A DNA stretch of 11,841 bases, from assembly GCA_016839545.1 (NCBI GenBank), contig JAEOUB010000266.1, forward strand, positions 1 to 11,841. The letters are read 5' to 3'. The position numbers and the translations under genes are program-made. The notes beneath the pieces were generated by a model. The model was not told the origin of the DNA and searched no databases. It worked only from the letters and a program-made list of their open reading frames with translations. This DNA is from Candidatus Kariarchaeota archaeon (GTDB lineage: Archaea > Asgardarchaeota > Heimdallarchaeia > Heimdallarchaeales > Kariarchaeaceae). Positions 6,286-11,841 of the stretch are shown here, in pieces. Within the stretch, counting starts at the first letter, position 1. Every line of letters starts with the position of its first letter.

Positions 6286-7992
6286 GTGCCGCATGATGAG
6301 TTCGAAGAATTGATCCGTAAAGGGGAGCATGACTCAGCAGAGAACTTACTGGCGACACTAGACCTCAATGAATTGCAGAGAAAACAAAAATTGGCGATGC
6401 TTGAGATTGAGAGATCAGATTTCGACAAAGCTAGCGAGTTAACTCTATCCCTCTACGAGGCAGCTGATCCTTCCAATGCGAATGAATATGTGAAATCCGT
6501 TCAGTTAAGAGCCCTCTTTCTACACAAAAGAGGGAGATTGACAGAGACTGTGGATATTGTTGAAAATTTTCTCGACCTCTACGAGCCACAATTGAATGCT
6601 GACAGAGAGTTGCTTGACTGTTTCGGGTATATCTACAATAGTTATGGTAGCGTCTTGTTTCGTATGGGAAGACTCCAACCTGCATTGGGTGCATATACAA
6701 AATCCCTGGAATTCAGGGCCCAACTAGAAGATCTCTACCTTGTCGCCCTATCATTCGGAAATATTGCAATCATATACAATGAGATGGGGAAATACCCACT
6801 GGCAGAGGAATATTACAAGAAAGCTCTCGATCAGTTTATTCAGGGTGGTTTTGTCTATGAGTCCCGAATCACCCACAATAATCTCGGTGTGGTTTATCTT
6901 GACCAGGGGAGACTGAATGAGGCTGAGGTACATTTCGGTAGATCACAGGAGATCAGTGACGAGTATGCTGATGAGATGATGAAAGGTGTGTGTCTAAATA
7001 ACCTCGGGAATGTGGCCAGAGCAAAGAAGGAGTTTGAGGTGGCAGAAGAGCGATATTTGGATGCTTTGGAGATACGCAAGCGTATAGGGTCAACATTCCA
7101 ACTCGTGTATTCCTATTTCTATTTGTGCCAGAATTCATTAGATCAGGGTGATAGGGAGCTTGCCAAGGATTACCTCGATAAGCTCGAAGGGATTTCAGGT
7201 GAACATCCTGAAAATATTACATTTCACCAGATGTATCAGAGTATGAAAGGATCATACCTGAAAGGAAGTTCGAGGCAAAGTTCTCGATTTGAGGCCCGTC
7301 AGATCTTCCTCGATCTTCTTGAGCAAGAAACAAGTGATAGCAATCTCAAAGTGGGAGCATTGTTGACTACATGCGAATTCTTGCTTGAGGAGCTGAAGAC
7401 TGCACAAGAGAGTGATGCAGTGGATGAGGAGCAGGAGATATTGTCAGAGATCGCTAAATACAGTGACAAAATGGCAACAGTTGCAAGTGAAGCAGGGATC
7501 ATGATTCTTGATGTTCAGGCCAAATTCTTGCAAGCTTACATCGCTCTGTCAAACGTAGAGGTGGAGAAGGCCAAAGAATTGATTGAGGAGGCAGAATCGA
7601 TTGCAGAGGAATATGGATTCAGTTACTTCTCTATCCGTTCTCCAGAACCCGAACCGAATGAAGAGAGACAACACACTGTCGGTAGCCTTGAGTCAAAAAT
7701 GTCGATCAACAAGATTATTCATTCCCTACCCAAACTCAAGATCATCTTCTATCTGTTTGACAAGGAATGGGTTGGATTTACAGAACTCAGAAAGGAATTA
7801 GGTTTCTCGGCCGGAAACCTCGGGAAGCATTGTGACCAGTTGGCTGATGTTGGTTACCTTGAGAAGACAAAAATGCTGGATGAGGATTCCAAATTTGTCA
7901 CTGTCTACCGGTTAACAGAGATTGGAATATCAGAATTCAGAAAATATGCCACCCATATCAGGCATCAGTTCCAGATAACTGAAATGATTTGA
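6286..7992 (+). CDS. TPR-repeat protein with C-terminal winged-helix DNA-binding domain
   Basis: 568 residues from GTG 6286 (582 if from TTG 6244); the GTG is chosen because a good TATA box lies 27 bases upstream of it. Residues about 3-446 are helical TPR-like repeats. The clearest are NSYGSVLFRMGRLQPALGAY, FGNIAIIYNEMGKYPLAEEY, NNLGVVYLDQGRLNEAEVHF and NNLGNVARAKKEFEVAEERY, all with the TPR pattern of G/A and Y at fixed spacing. Residues about 474-555 form a winged helix of the HTH_34/MarR-like type: FTELRKELGFSAGNLGKHCDQL as the helix-turn-helix, then GYLEKTK, a wing and VYRLTEIGISEFRKY. It is probably a transcription regulator whose TPR part senses a protein or peptide partner. It is divergent from the alcohol dehydrogenase, which could be its target. 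Its TGA abuts the convergent gene's stop. Confidence 0.85.
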   Translation: MPHDEFEELIRKGEHDSAENLLATLDLNELQRKQKLAMLEIERSDFDKASELTLSLYEAADPSNANEYVKSVQLRALFLHKRGRLTETVDIVENFLDLYEPQLNADRELLDCFGYIYNSYGSVLFRMGRLQPALGAYTKSLEFRAQLEDLYLVALSFGNIAIIYNEMGKYPLAEEYYKKALDQFIQGGFVYESRITHNNLGVVYLDQGRLNEAEVHFGRSQEISDEYADEMMKGVCLNNLGNVARAKKEFEVAEERYLDALEIRKRIGSTFQLVYSYFYLCQNSLDQGDRELAKDYLDKLEGISGEHPENITFHQMYQSMKGSYLKGSSRQSSRFEARQIFLDLLEQETSDSNLKVGALLTTCEFLLEELKTAQESDAVDEEQEILSEIAKYSDKMATVASEAGIMILDVQAKFLQAYIALSNVEVEKAKELIEEAESIAEEYGFSYFSIRSPEPEPNEERQHTVGSLESKMSINKIIHSLPKLKIIFYLFDKEWVGFTELRKELGFSAGNLGKHCDQLADVGYLEKTKMLDEDSKFVTVYRLTEIGISEFRKYATHIRHQFQITEMI

Positions 7993-8673
7993 TCAGGAGA
8001 GACCCAGTACCCAGAAGGGAATGAAGAAGAGGAACACAATCTCAAGTATGGCAAAAATTCTCTGTGGAAGAGTTATCAGATCCGGATTGTAATCCCGGGT
8101 ATTGGATATCTTGGTATATAGGTACCAGAACATGAAGAAGAACACCGAAATACTTGCCAATAAGAGACTCCAATGAAAATACCAGATATGCAGAGCAATA
8201 GTTGCCACCAGAAATGATATCTGTGAGATCAGGAGTGAGAGTTGATGATTCTTGTAGTTGGTACCTACATCGTATATTCCGATCGATGAAATACAGATCC
8301 CAAAAACGGCTCCAGATATTCTTAGTACCCAATTGTCGATGCTCAGGAAACCCAGTGCTAGAAAAATTCCGCTGAGTGTATAGCCTATGTTGAACCAGAA
8401 CGGTTGGTAGGCTCGTTTGAAAACTCGGTCATAGTTGTGGTGTCGGAATATTTTTCGGTTTCCAGTATAGGAGAGTTGAGTTCTCATTATTGAGTATCCA
8501 TCATGCTTTTTATGCACGACCACTGCAATTACCGTCCCAATAAGATTAATTCCTGCCCCTAGATAAAACCAAAGTGGATTTACCACACGTACTTCCCAAG
8601 ATATTCCATCATAATAATTTCGTTCAGAGTATACATGAATTGAGCTCTTTGGCCATTTCTTTCCCCTTTCCAA
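7993..8673 (-). CDS. Polytopic membrane protein, function unknown
   Basis: Up to 226 residues with about six hydrophobic segments (roughly 32-52, 92-112, 114-134, 145-163, 166-186 and 207-226). A basic cytoplasmic-type loop (HKKHDGYSIMRTQLSYTGNRK) follows helix 1, and the family is not one I can name with confidence. The start is uncertain. The frame opens at TTG 8673, and a GTG at 8586 just before helix 1 would give 197 residues. The only strong TATA, at 8679-8685, would start minus-strand transcription near 8657, after the TTG. The protein ends at a TGA that directly abuts the TGA of the TPR gene, the two forming TGATCA. It shares a short divergent region with the nitroreductase gene. No enzymatic motif is visible. 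Confidence 0.65.
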   Translation of the reverse strand: MERGKKWPKSSIHVYSERNYYDGISWEVRVVNPLWFYLGAGINLIGTVIAVVVHKKHDGYSIMRTQLSYTGNRKIFRHHNYDRVFKRAYQPFWFNIGYTLSGIFLALGFLSIDNWVLRISGAVFGICISSIGIYDVGTNYKNHQLSLLISQISFLVATIALHIWYFHWSLLLASISVFFFMFWYLYTKISNTRDYNPDLITLPQRIFAILEIVFLFFIPFWVLGLS

Positions 8674-8677
8674 TCAG

Positions 8678-8687
8678 CTATATATTG
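8678..8687 (+). promoter_or_regulatory. TATA box between membrane-protein and nitroreductase genes
   Basis: CTATATATTG. The TATATAT core is centred 24 bases before GTG 8706, matching a leaderless nitroreductase mRNA. The core is nearly symmetric, so it could also be used leftward. Confidence 0.55.
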
Positions 8688-8705
8688 CAGCTTAGCGTGG
8701 AATTC

Positions 8706-9467
8706 GTGGAAAATAACTATCCTCAGTCAAATGGGGTGATCTCTACACTCATCAACCACGTCAGCATCAGAAATTACACAGAAGATGATATTGACGATTC
8801 CTTGCTAAGGACAATATTGCAGGCAGGTCAGAGAAGTCCAACTAGCTCGAACATGCAGGCATATTCAATTGTGGTTGTCAAAGACAAGGAGAGGAAGGCA
8901 AGATTGTCAGAGCTATCAGGGGGGCAACGGCATGTAGCCAACTGTGCTGTGTTTCTTGCCATTTGTGCCGATATATCACGTCTCGATGTGGCTCATCAGA
9001 TCCATGGCACGTCACCAGGTAAGAACCTGGAGAACACTATCGTTGCGACAGTTGATGCCTCGCTCATTGGAATGTCAATTGCTACCGCAGCGGAATCCTT
9101 CGGATTGGGGACCTGTATGATTGGAGGTATGCGTAATTATCCAAAGCAGGTAGCAGAATTCCTCAATTTCCCTCCAGGAGTTTTTCTGGTATATGGACTG
9201 ACAATGGGATGGCCTGATCCTCAAAAGGAGAACCTTCAGAAACCACGTATGCCTCTTGAACTTATTGTACATGAGGAGCAGTATAATCAGGATAATGTGG
9301 CTTCATCAATCCTGAACTACGATGCTCAGTTGGCTCAACATTATCGCAATACAGGTAGAGAGACTCCTGATGCCGCATGGTCCGGAATTATCTCTGAAAG
9401 GTTCAGTCAGAAAAGACGACCTCACCTCCATCGTGAATTGGAAGAATTAGGTTTCTCATTTGAGTGA
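8706..9467 (+). CDS. NfsA/Frp-type flavin-dependent nitroreductase
   Basis: 253 residues from GTG 8706. The frame is open far upstream (to 8574), but that part is the complement of the membrane-protein gene, and homologs begin shortly before the SIR motif. Landmarks of the NfsA/Frp group are HVSIRNY (19-25, FMN-phosphate site), SPTSSNMQ-x-YSIV (44-56), the helix DASLIGMSIATAAESFGLG (117-135), C-MIGGMRNYP (137-146), the hydrophobic VFLVYGLTMGWP (159-170) and KPRMP (179-183) before VHEEQY. These proteins bind FMN, act as dimers and reduce nitroaromatics, quinones or flavins with NAD(P)H; the natural substrate here is unknown. GTG 8697 is an alternative start. The 3' end overlaps the convergent gene by 12 bases. 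Confidence 0.9.
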   Translation: MENNYPQSNGVISTLINHVSIRNYTEDDIDDSLLRTILQAGQRSPTSSNMQAYSIVVVKDKERKARLSELSGGQRHVANCAVFLAICADISRLDVAHQIHGTSPGKNLENTIVATVDASLIGMSIATAAESFGLGTCMIGGMRNYPKQVAEFLNFPPGVFLVYGLTMGWPDPQKENLQKPRMPLELIVHEEQYNQDNVASSILNYDAQLAQHYRNTGRETPDAAWSGIISERFSQKRRPHLHRELEELGFSFE

Positions 9468-10049
9468 TCGTCGTACAAGAATAAAATGTGCCGGATTTTT
9501 TGACCCCAAGCCCCATGTTGTCATTCCCATTCCAAGAAAGAGGTTATTGTTAACTTTTCGAACTTCATCTCTCATTGACCCGGAGATAAGGTTTGATTGT
9601 AGATTGCGATAATCCAATCGCATTGTAGCTCTGCCATCAATCTCTGAGAGACCCTCGATTAATTCGAAATTCTGAGCAGCCTCCTCTCCATTTTTGGTCC
9701 GAAAGATATTGTATCCTTCCATTTTATCGGCTTGAAATCCTTTTCCAACCCATTTACCTGGTCCAAATAGGTAGTTGGTAATGAGATTAACCAGTCCAGA
9801 CAGGATACCTTGGGGTAAATTGTAAGCATCAAATTCACCTGATAATTCATCCACACTGGGTTGGTGGGCAGATTGGAATATTTGAAACACCTGTCTTTTC
9901 GACAACTTGTCTCTCAAATCCTCCTCTGTAACTCCATCCAAGTTAATAGAATGATCTCTGGCTTCTATTATCGGTCCATTTTGCAGGATGTTGACTACGA
10001 TGATCAGTAGCAGTATCCCAATTACTCCCAACATGATCCACAGAAGCAT
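9456..10049 (-). CDS. Membrane-anchored protein with GxWxGK motif, uncharacterised family
   Basis: 197 residues. Residues 1-22 form one hydrophobic helix without a lipobox or clear cleavage site, so it is probably a membrane anchor. The rest has ordered motifs: DELSGEFDAYNLP (67-79), GPGKWVGKGF (96-105), EGYNIFR (111-117), NFELIEGLSEIDGR (127-140), MRLDYRN (143-149), DEVRKVNNNLFLGMG (161-175) and a final FILVR strand. I recall a widespread unnamed bacterial family with the same succession (DEL-GEYDG, GRW-GK-F, GYN, S-LDGR, LDYS, DEIR, YLG); the beta-rich make-up is compatible with a lipocalin-like fold, loosely resembling GXWXG/DUF4334 proteins. Function is unknown. A TATA-like GATTTTACC lies 26 bases before the ATG. 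It ends inside the convergent nitroreductase gene. Confidence 0.7.
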   Translation of the reverse strand: MLLWIMLGVIGILLLIIVVNILQNGPIIEARDHSINLDGVTEEDLRDKLSKRQVFQIFQSAHQPSVDELSGEFDAYNLPQGILSGLVNLITNYLFGPGKWVGKGFQADKMEGYNIFRTKNGEEAAQNFELIEGLSEIDGRATMRLDYRNLQSNLISGSMRDEVRKVNNNLFLGMGMTTWGLGSKNPAHFILVRRSLK

Positions 10050-10070
10050 AGTTGGTTACCAATGCTCGTG

Positions 10071-10080
10071 GTAAAATCTT
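10071..10080 (-). promoter_or_regulatory. TATA-like box for the GxWxGK-motif gene
   Basis: The minus strand reads AAGATTTTAC, preceded by an A-rich BRE-like stretch. Its centre is 26 bases from the ATG at 10049, as at other genes in this window. Confidence 0.45.
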
Positions 10081-10186
10081 TTGCCGTTCCGGGTTCTGAA
10101 CTTGTGCTTTGGAAAGAATATTTTCTACCACCTCTATTTGGTATGCCTGAACCTTCCTAATGGGTGGAAAAAAAATTGTTCCCTAG

Positions 10187-10206
10187 GTGTTAGGCTACTC
10201 TAACAC
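10187..10206. promoter_or_regulatory. Palindromic operator candidate abutting the longin-gene TATA box
   Basis: GTGTTAG (10187-10193) and CTAACAC (10200-10206) are exact 7-bp inverted arms with a 6-base spacer, 20 bp in all, the size of a site for a dimeric helix-turn-helix protein. The right arm ends directly before TTTATA (10207-10212) and covers the BRE position, so a bound protein could block or help TFB/TBP. No other exact copy was noticed in the window. Confidence 0.5.
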
Positions 10207-10214
10207 TTTATATG
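10206..10214 (+). promoter_or_regulatory. TATA box of the longin-like gene
   Basis: CTTTATATG, a strong archaeal TATA match. Its centre lies 35 bases before ATG 10245, giving a leader of about 8-10 bases, longer than at the other genes here. Confidence 0.65.
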
Positions 10215-10244
10215 GGAGAACCATGTACAAATATCTGAGAACAG

Positions 10245-10739
10245 ATGGACTCACTTAAGCATCTTACCCTGATCTCAGATACCGGTCTGATGCTCTTTCA
10301 CACCTCGTTCTCAGCAAAAGAGATCGATGAAGTATTGATCTCTGGATTCACCGGTGCAATCACATCGATTGCCAATCAACTCGGTGATAGTCTCAAACGT
10401 ATTGAGATGAAGGATCAGACATTCTATCTTCATCCCTTCGAGAATTTTATCATCCTTCTGGCTACCAGTCCCAATCTTGACGAGGATTATATCACTCTCC
10501 GTCTCGAGATCCTACAGAACTCACAGAGCCTTCTGACAATGGGTACAGAGGACGATCTTGAAATGTTGATAGACGCTAACAACGAACTCCATCTTGAAAT
10601 TGCTGAGCTTTTTGAGATTGATAATCTCAACTCTGCTGAGGGAGAATTTGATTTTGATATAGATGAGGAATTCGAATTTGATTTTGAGAATGATAGCCTT
10701 TTCGAGGAGGTAATGAGAGAACTTGACAAACTTGCCTAA
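10245..10739 (+). CDS. Longin/Roadblock-like domain protein with acidic C-terminal tail
   Basis: 164 residues. Residues 1-96 show the beta-beta-alpha-beta-beta-alpha order of longin-like small domains: LTLISDTGLMLFH (hairpin), EIDEVLISGFTGAITSIANQLG (helix), LKRIEMKDQTFYLHPF and FIILLATS (strands), then DYITLRLEILQNSQSLL (helix). Similar stand-alone domains are frequent in Asgard archaea, and the eukaryotic counterparts scaffold small GTPases and vesicle proteins. Such a role here is inferred. Residues about 99-164 are highly acidic, with alternating Phe and Asp/Glu (FDFDIDEEFEFDFEND) and a final helix (LFEEVMRELDKLA); this tail is not part of the longin fold and may bind a partner. The promoter carries a 20-bp palindrome next to TATA. 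The stop overlaps that of the convergent PHP gene. Roadblock or another profilin-like fold cannot be excluded. Confidence 0.7.
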   Translation: MDSLKHLTLISDTGLMLFHTSFSAKEIDEVLISGFTGAITSIANQLGDSLKRIEMKDQTFYLHPFENFIILLATSPNLDEDYITLRLEILQNSQSLLTMGTEDDLEMLIDANNELHLEIAELFEIDNLNSAEGEFDFDIDEEFEFDFENDSLFEEVMRELDKLA

Positions 10740-11626
10740 CCAAATAATTTGCTTTCGAATCTCTTCCAATCATCTGCTGGTAGATCTAATTCACCCAGTC
10801 TACCCACATCTCCATGAAAGTCTCCACCTGCTGTAATAAGCCAGTCTTTCTCTGCAATAATCATATCCAATTGTTCTTGACCCCAGCTCTCAAATTCATC
10901 TGTGATGATATATTTGCCCTTGTAGTTGTATATTCTTTCAACCCCATCAATATCTGAGTCTTTCAGTATTTCAGCAAGCTCCAGGAAACTTTCTTTCTTC
11001 CCCTCATGCCCATGAAGTGGATGTGCCCAGATCATGATACCACCAAGGGCTTTTACCTGCTGGATCCAATCGGTGAATTTGAGAGTGAACCTGTTCACCT
11101 GTATTGCCTTTCCATCTGCAAGATATTCATTGAAAGCCTCGTTAAAGTCCTTTACGTATCCTTTATCGACAAGAACACGAGCCAGATGGGGACGAGAGAT
11201 CACATCAGTTGGTTGTTTGTCTCCTGTTTTCCCTGTTCCCGCAGCCTCCAATACCTCTTCAAATGTGATGTCAAAGCCAATGGCGTTGTCCTTTTCTATC
11301 ATCTTCTTCATTCGCCAGATTCTGCTGTTCTGAATTTTATCAAGACTCTGAAGTAAGTCAGACTCAGGAGAGATATCAATCGTTGGAAAGAAAGCAAGTA
11401 GATGGACTTTTTTTCCTTCGACAAGGGTTGAAATTTCAATTGCAGGTATCAACTGACCCGAGAATAAACCGCCTTTCTTCTCAAATGCCTCCCTGCTCCC
11501 TTTCAAATTGTCATGATCGGAAATTGCGAGCACTTTGACACCTTTTCGTTCTGCATCAACAAGTATCTCAGAAACACTCCAGGTTCCATCGGAGTTGGTT
11601 GAGTGACAGTGGAGATCTATATTCAT
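10736..11626 (-). CDS. PHP-domain phosphoesterase (TrpH/RnaAM-like)
   Basis: 296 residues, close to the size of bacterial YciV/TrpH (RNase AM). Metal-ligand motifs are all present: DLHCHSTNSDG (H6, H8, D13), ISDHDN (D37, H38), PAIEIS (E64), VHLLAFF (H75), SRPHLAR (H147), WAHPL (H202) and GGDFHG (D269, H271). The PHP fold hydrolyses phosphate esters with a trinuclear metal centre. Known relatives remove 5' nucleotides from RNA or dephosphorylate 3',5'-bisphosphonucleotides; which applies here is unclear. The insert between E64 and H202 is the cap region usual in this subgroup. The ATG at 11626 lies about 25 bases after a TATA-like TTTTAG. The TAG stop overlaps the longin gene's stop region by 4 bases. 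Confidence 0.9.
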   Translation of the reverse strand: MNIDLHCHSTNSDGTWSVSEILVDAERKGVKVLAISDHDNLKGSREAFEKKGGLFSGQLIPAIEISTLVEGKKVHLLAFFPTIDISPESDLLQSLDKIQNSRIWRMKKMIEKDNAIGFDITFEEVLEAAGTGKTGDKQPTDVISRPHLARVLVDKGYVKDFNEAFNEYLADGKAIQVNRFTLKFTDWIQQVKALGGIMIWAHPLHGHEGKKESFLELAEILKDSDIDGVERIYNYKGKYIITDEFESWGQEQLDMIIAEKDWLITAGGDFHGDVGRLGELDLPADDWKRFESKLFG

Positions 11627-11647
11627 ATGACAGATTTTGTTATATCT

Positions 11648-11657
11648 TCTAAAATGC
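11648..11657 (-). promoter_or_regulatory. TATA-like box for the PHP gene
   Basis: The minus strand reads AGCATTTTAG or GCATTTTAGA. Its centre is about 25 bases from the ATG at 11626. A nearer GATATAAC (11641-11647) would start transcription inside the gene and is less fitting. Confidence 0.35.
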
Positions 11658-11684
11658 TAACGATTGGTACTAGGAGTAGTTGAC

Positions 11685-11759
11685 ATGGAATCACTATTCT
11701 CGTCCTGTGATGTCGTTATGGTTGAATATGAGGATCTAGAGTATCCAATTTTCGGGTAA
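11685..11759 (+). CDS. Possible 24-codon small ORF
   Basis: ATG 11685 to TAA 11757-11759, 24 codons, with a GGAG motif (11673-11676) 8 bases upstream. The peptide is acidic and has no recognised motif. It lies in the 215-base region between the PHP start and the right edge. An ORF this short is expected by chance; the ribosome binding site is the only support. Confidence 0.15.
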   Translation: MESLFSSCDVVMVEYEDLEYPIFG

Positions 11760-11811
11760 ATCAATCAGAATTAAAGTAAGAAAAAATCAGCCCGACAGCC
11801 ACCACTCCTTG

Positions 11812-11821
11812 GATTTATATG
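11812..11821 (+). promoter_or_regulatory. TATA box for a gene beyond the right edge
   Basis: GATTTATATG, a strong archaeal TATA match 20 bases before the window end. It would place a transcription start at about base 11842, just outside. The core could also be read on the minus strand (ATATAAATC), but no minus gene starts at fitting distance. Confidence 0.5.
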
Positions 11822-11841
11822 ATAGTCAACAAGTGCAAGCA

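Noticed and set aside
8574..8705. Upstream extension of the nitroreductase frame to 8574
   Set aside because: It overlaps the membrane-protein gene on the other strand, has no family match, and precedes the TATA box that fits the GTG at 8706.
9943..10131. Short minus-strand ORF overlapping the GxWxGK-motif gene start
   Set aside because: It runs in another frame through the promoter of the real gene and has no recognisable motif.
10168..10175. Run of eight A (minus-strand T-run) as a terminator
   Set aside because: No minus-strand gene ends upstream of it; it lies between two divergent starts.
11006..11356. Plus-strand open frames across the PHP gene
   Set aside because: Antisense shadows of a gene with all metal-ligand motifs; no start signals.
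1..11841. Insertion sequence, integrase, toxin-antitoxin or phage-defence module
   Set aside because: No transposase, recombinase, nuclease-helicase or toxin motifs and no terminal inverted repeats were seen; the gene content looks chromosomal.

Overview
The window reads as archaeal, most probably Asgard and perhaps a Heimdallarchaeia-type genome. The lineage is inferred from gene content. It carries the tail of ribosomal protein L15e in an operon with archaeal RNase P subunits, a two-domain gelsolin protein, a longin-like domain protein and a TPR protein ending in a winged helix. Gelsolin and longin-type domains are recognised eukaryotic-signature families of Asgard archaea. TATA boxes of archaeal type, about 24-28 bp upstream of several start codons, support an archaeal source.

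Layout. Bases 1-1513 (+): a translation/RNA-processing operon, L15e tail - COG1325 RNA-binding protein - Rnp3 (p30) - Rnp2 (Pop5), with genes overlapping or touching. Bases 1514-1644 are non-coding and hold a hairpin and a weak C/D-box-like RNA candidate. Bases 1645-2022 (+): a small four-helix membrane protein, which meets a GNAT acetyltransferase (2024-2839, -) tail to tail. Bases 2895-4718 (-): a cytoskeleton-type protein with two gelsolin repeats, a long Pro/Glu/Val-rich repeat region and a C-terminal zinc ribbon. Bases 4807-6015 (-): a zinc-dependent medium-chain alcohol dehydrogenase. A divergent control region with small palindromes (6016-6285) separates it from a TPR/winged-helix protein (+).

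From 6286 to the right edge the genes alternate strictly in strand as convergent pairs: TPR-wHTH / polytopic membrane protein, NfsA-type nitroreductase / membrane-anchored protein with a GxWxGK motif, and longin-like protein with acidic tail / PHP phosphoesterase. Each pair meets with no gap or with overlapping stop codons. The last 215 bases hold the PHP promoter, a possible 24-codon ORF and a TATA box for a gene beyond the edge.

Functionally, the left part serves ribosome and tRNA maturation. The gelsolin and longin-like proteins suggest actin- and small-GTPase-linked cell biology. The rest looks like unlinked metabolic and regulatory genes. The best candidates for something undescribed are the gelsolin-repeat-zinc-ribbon protein, and the longin-like gene with its perfect 7-bp-arm palindrome abutting the TATA box.
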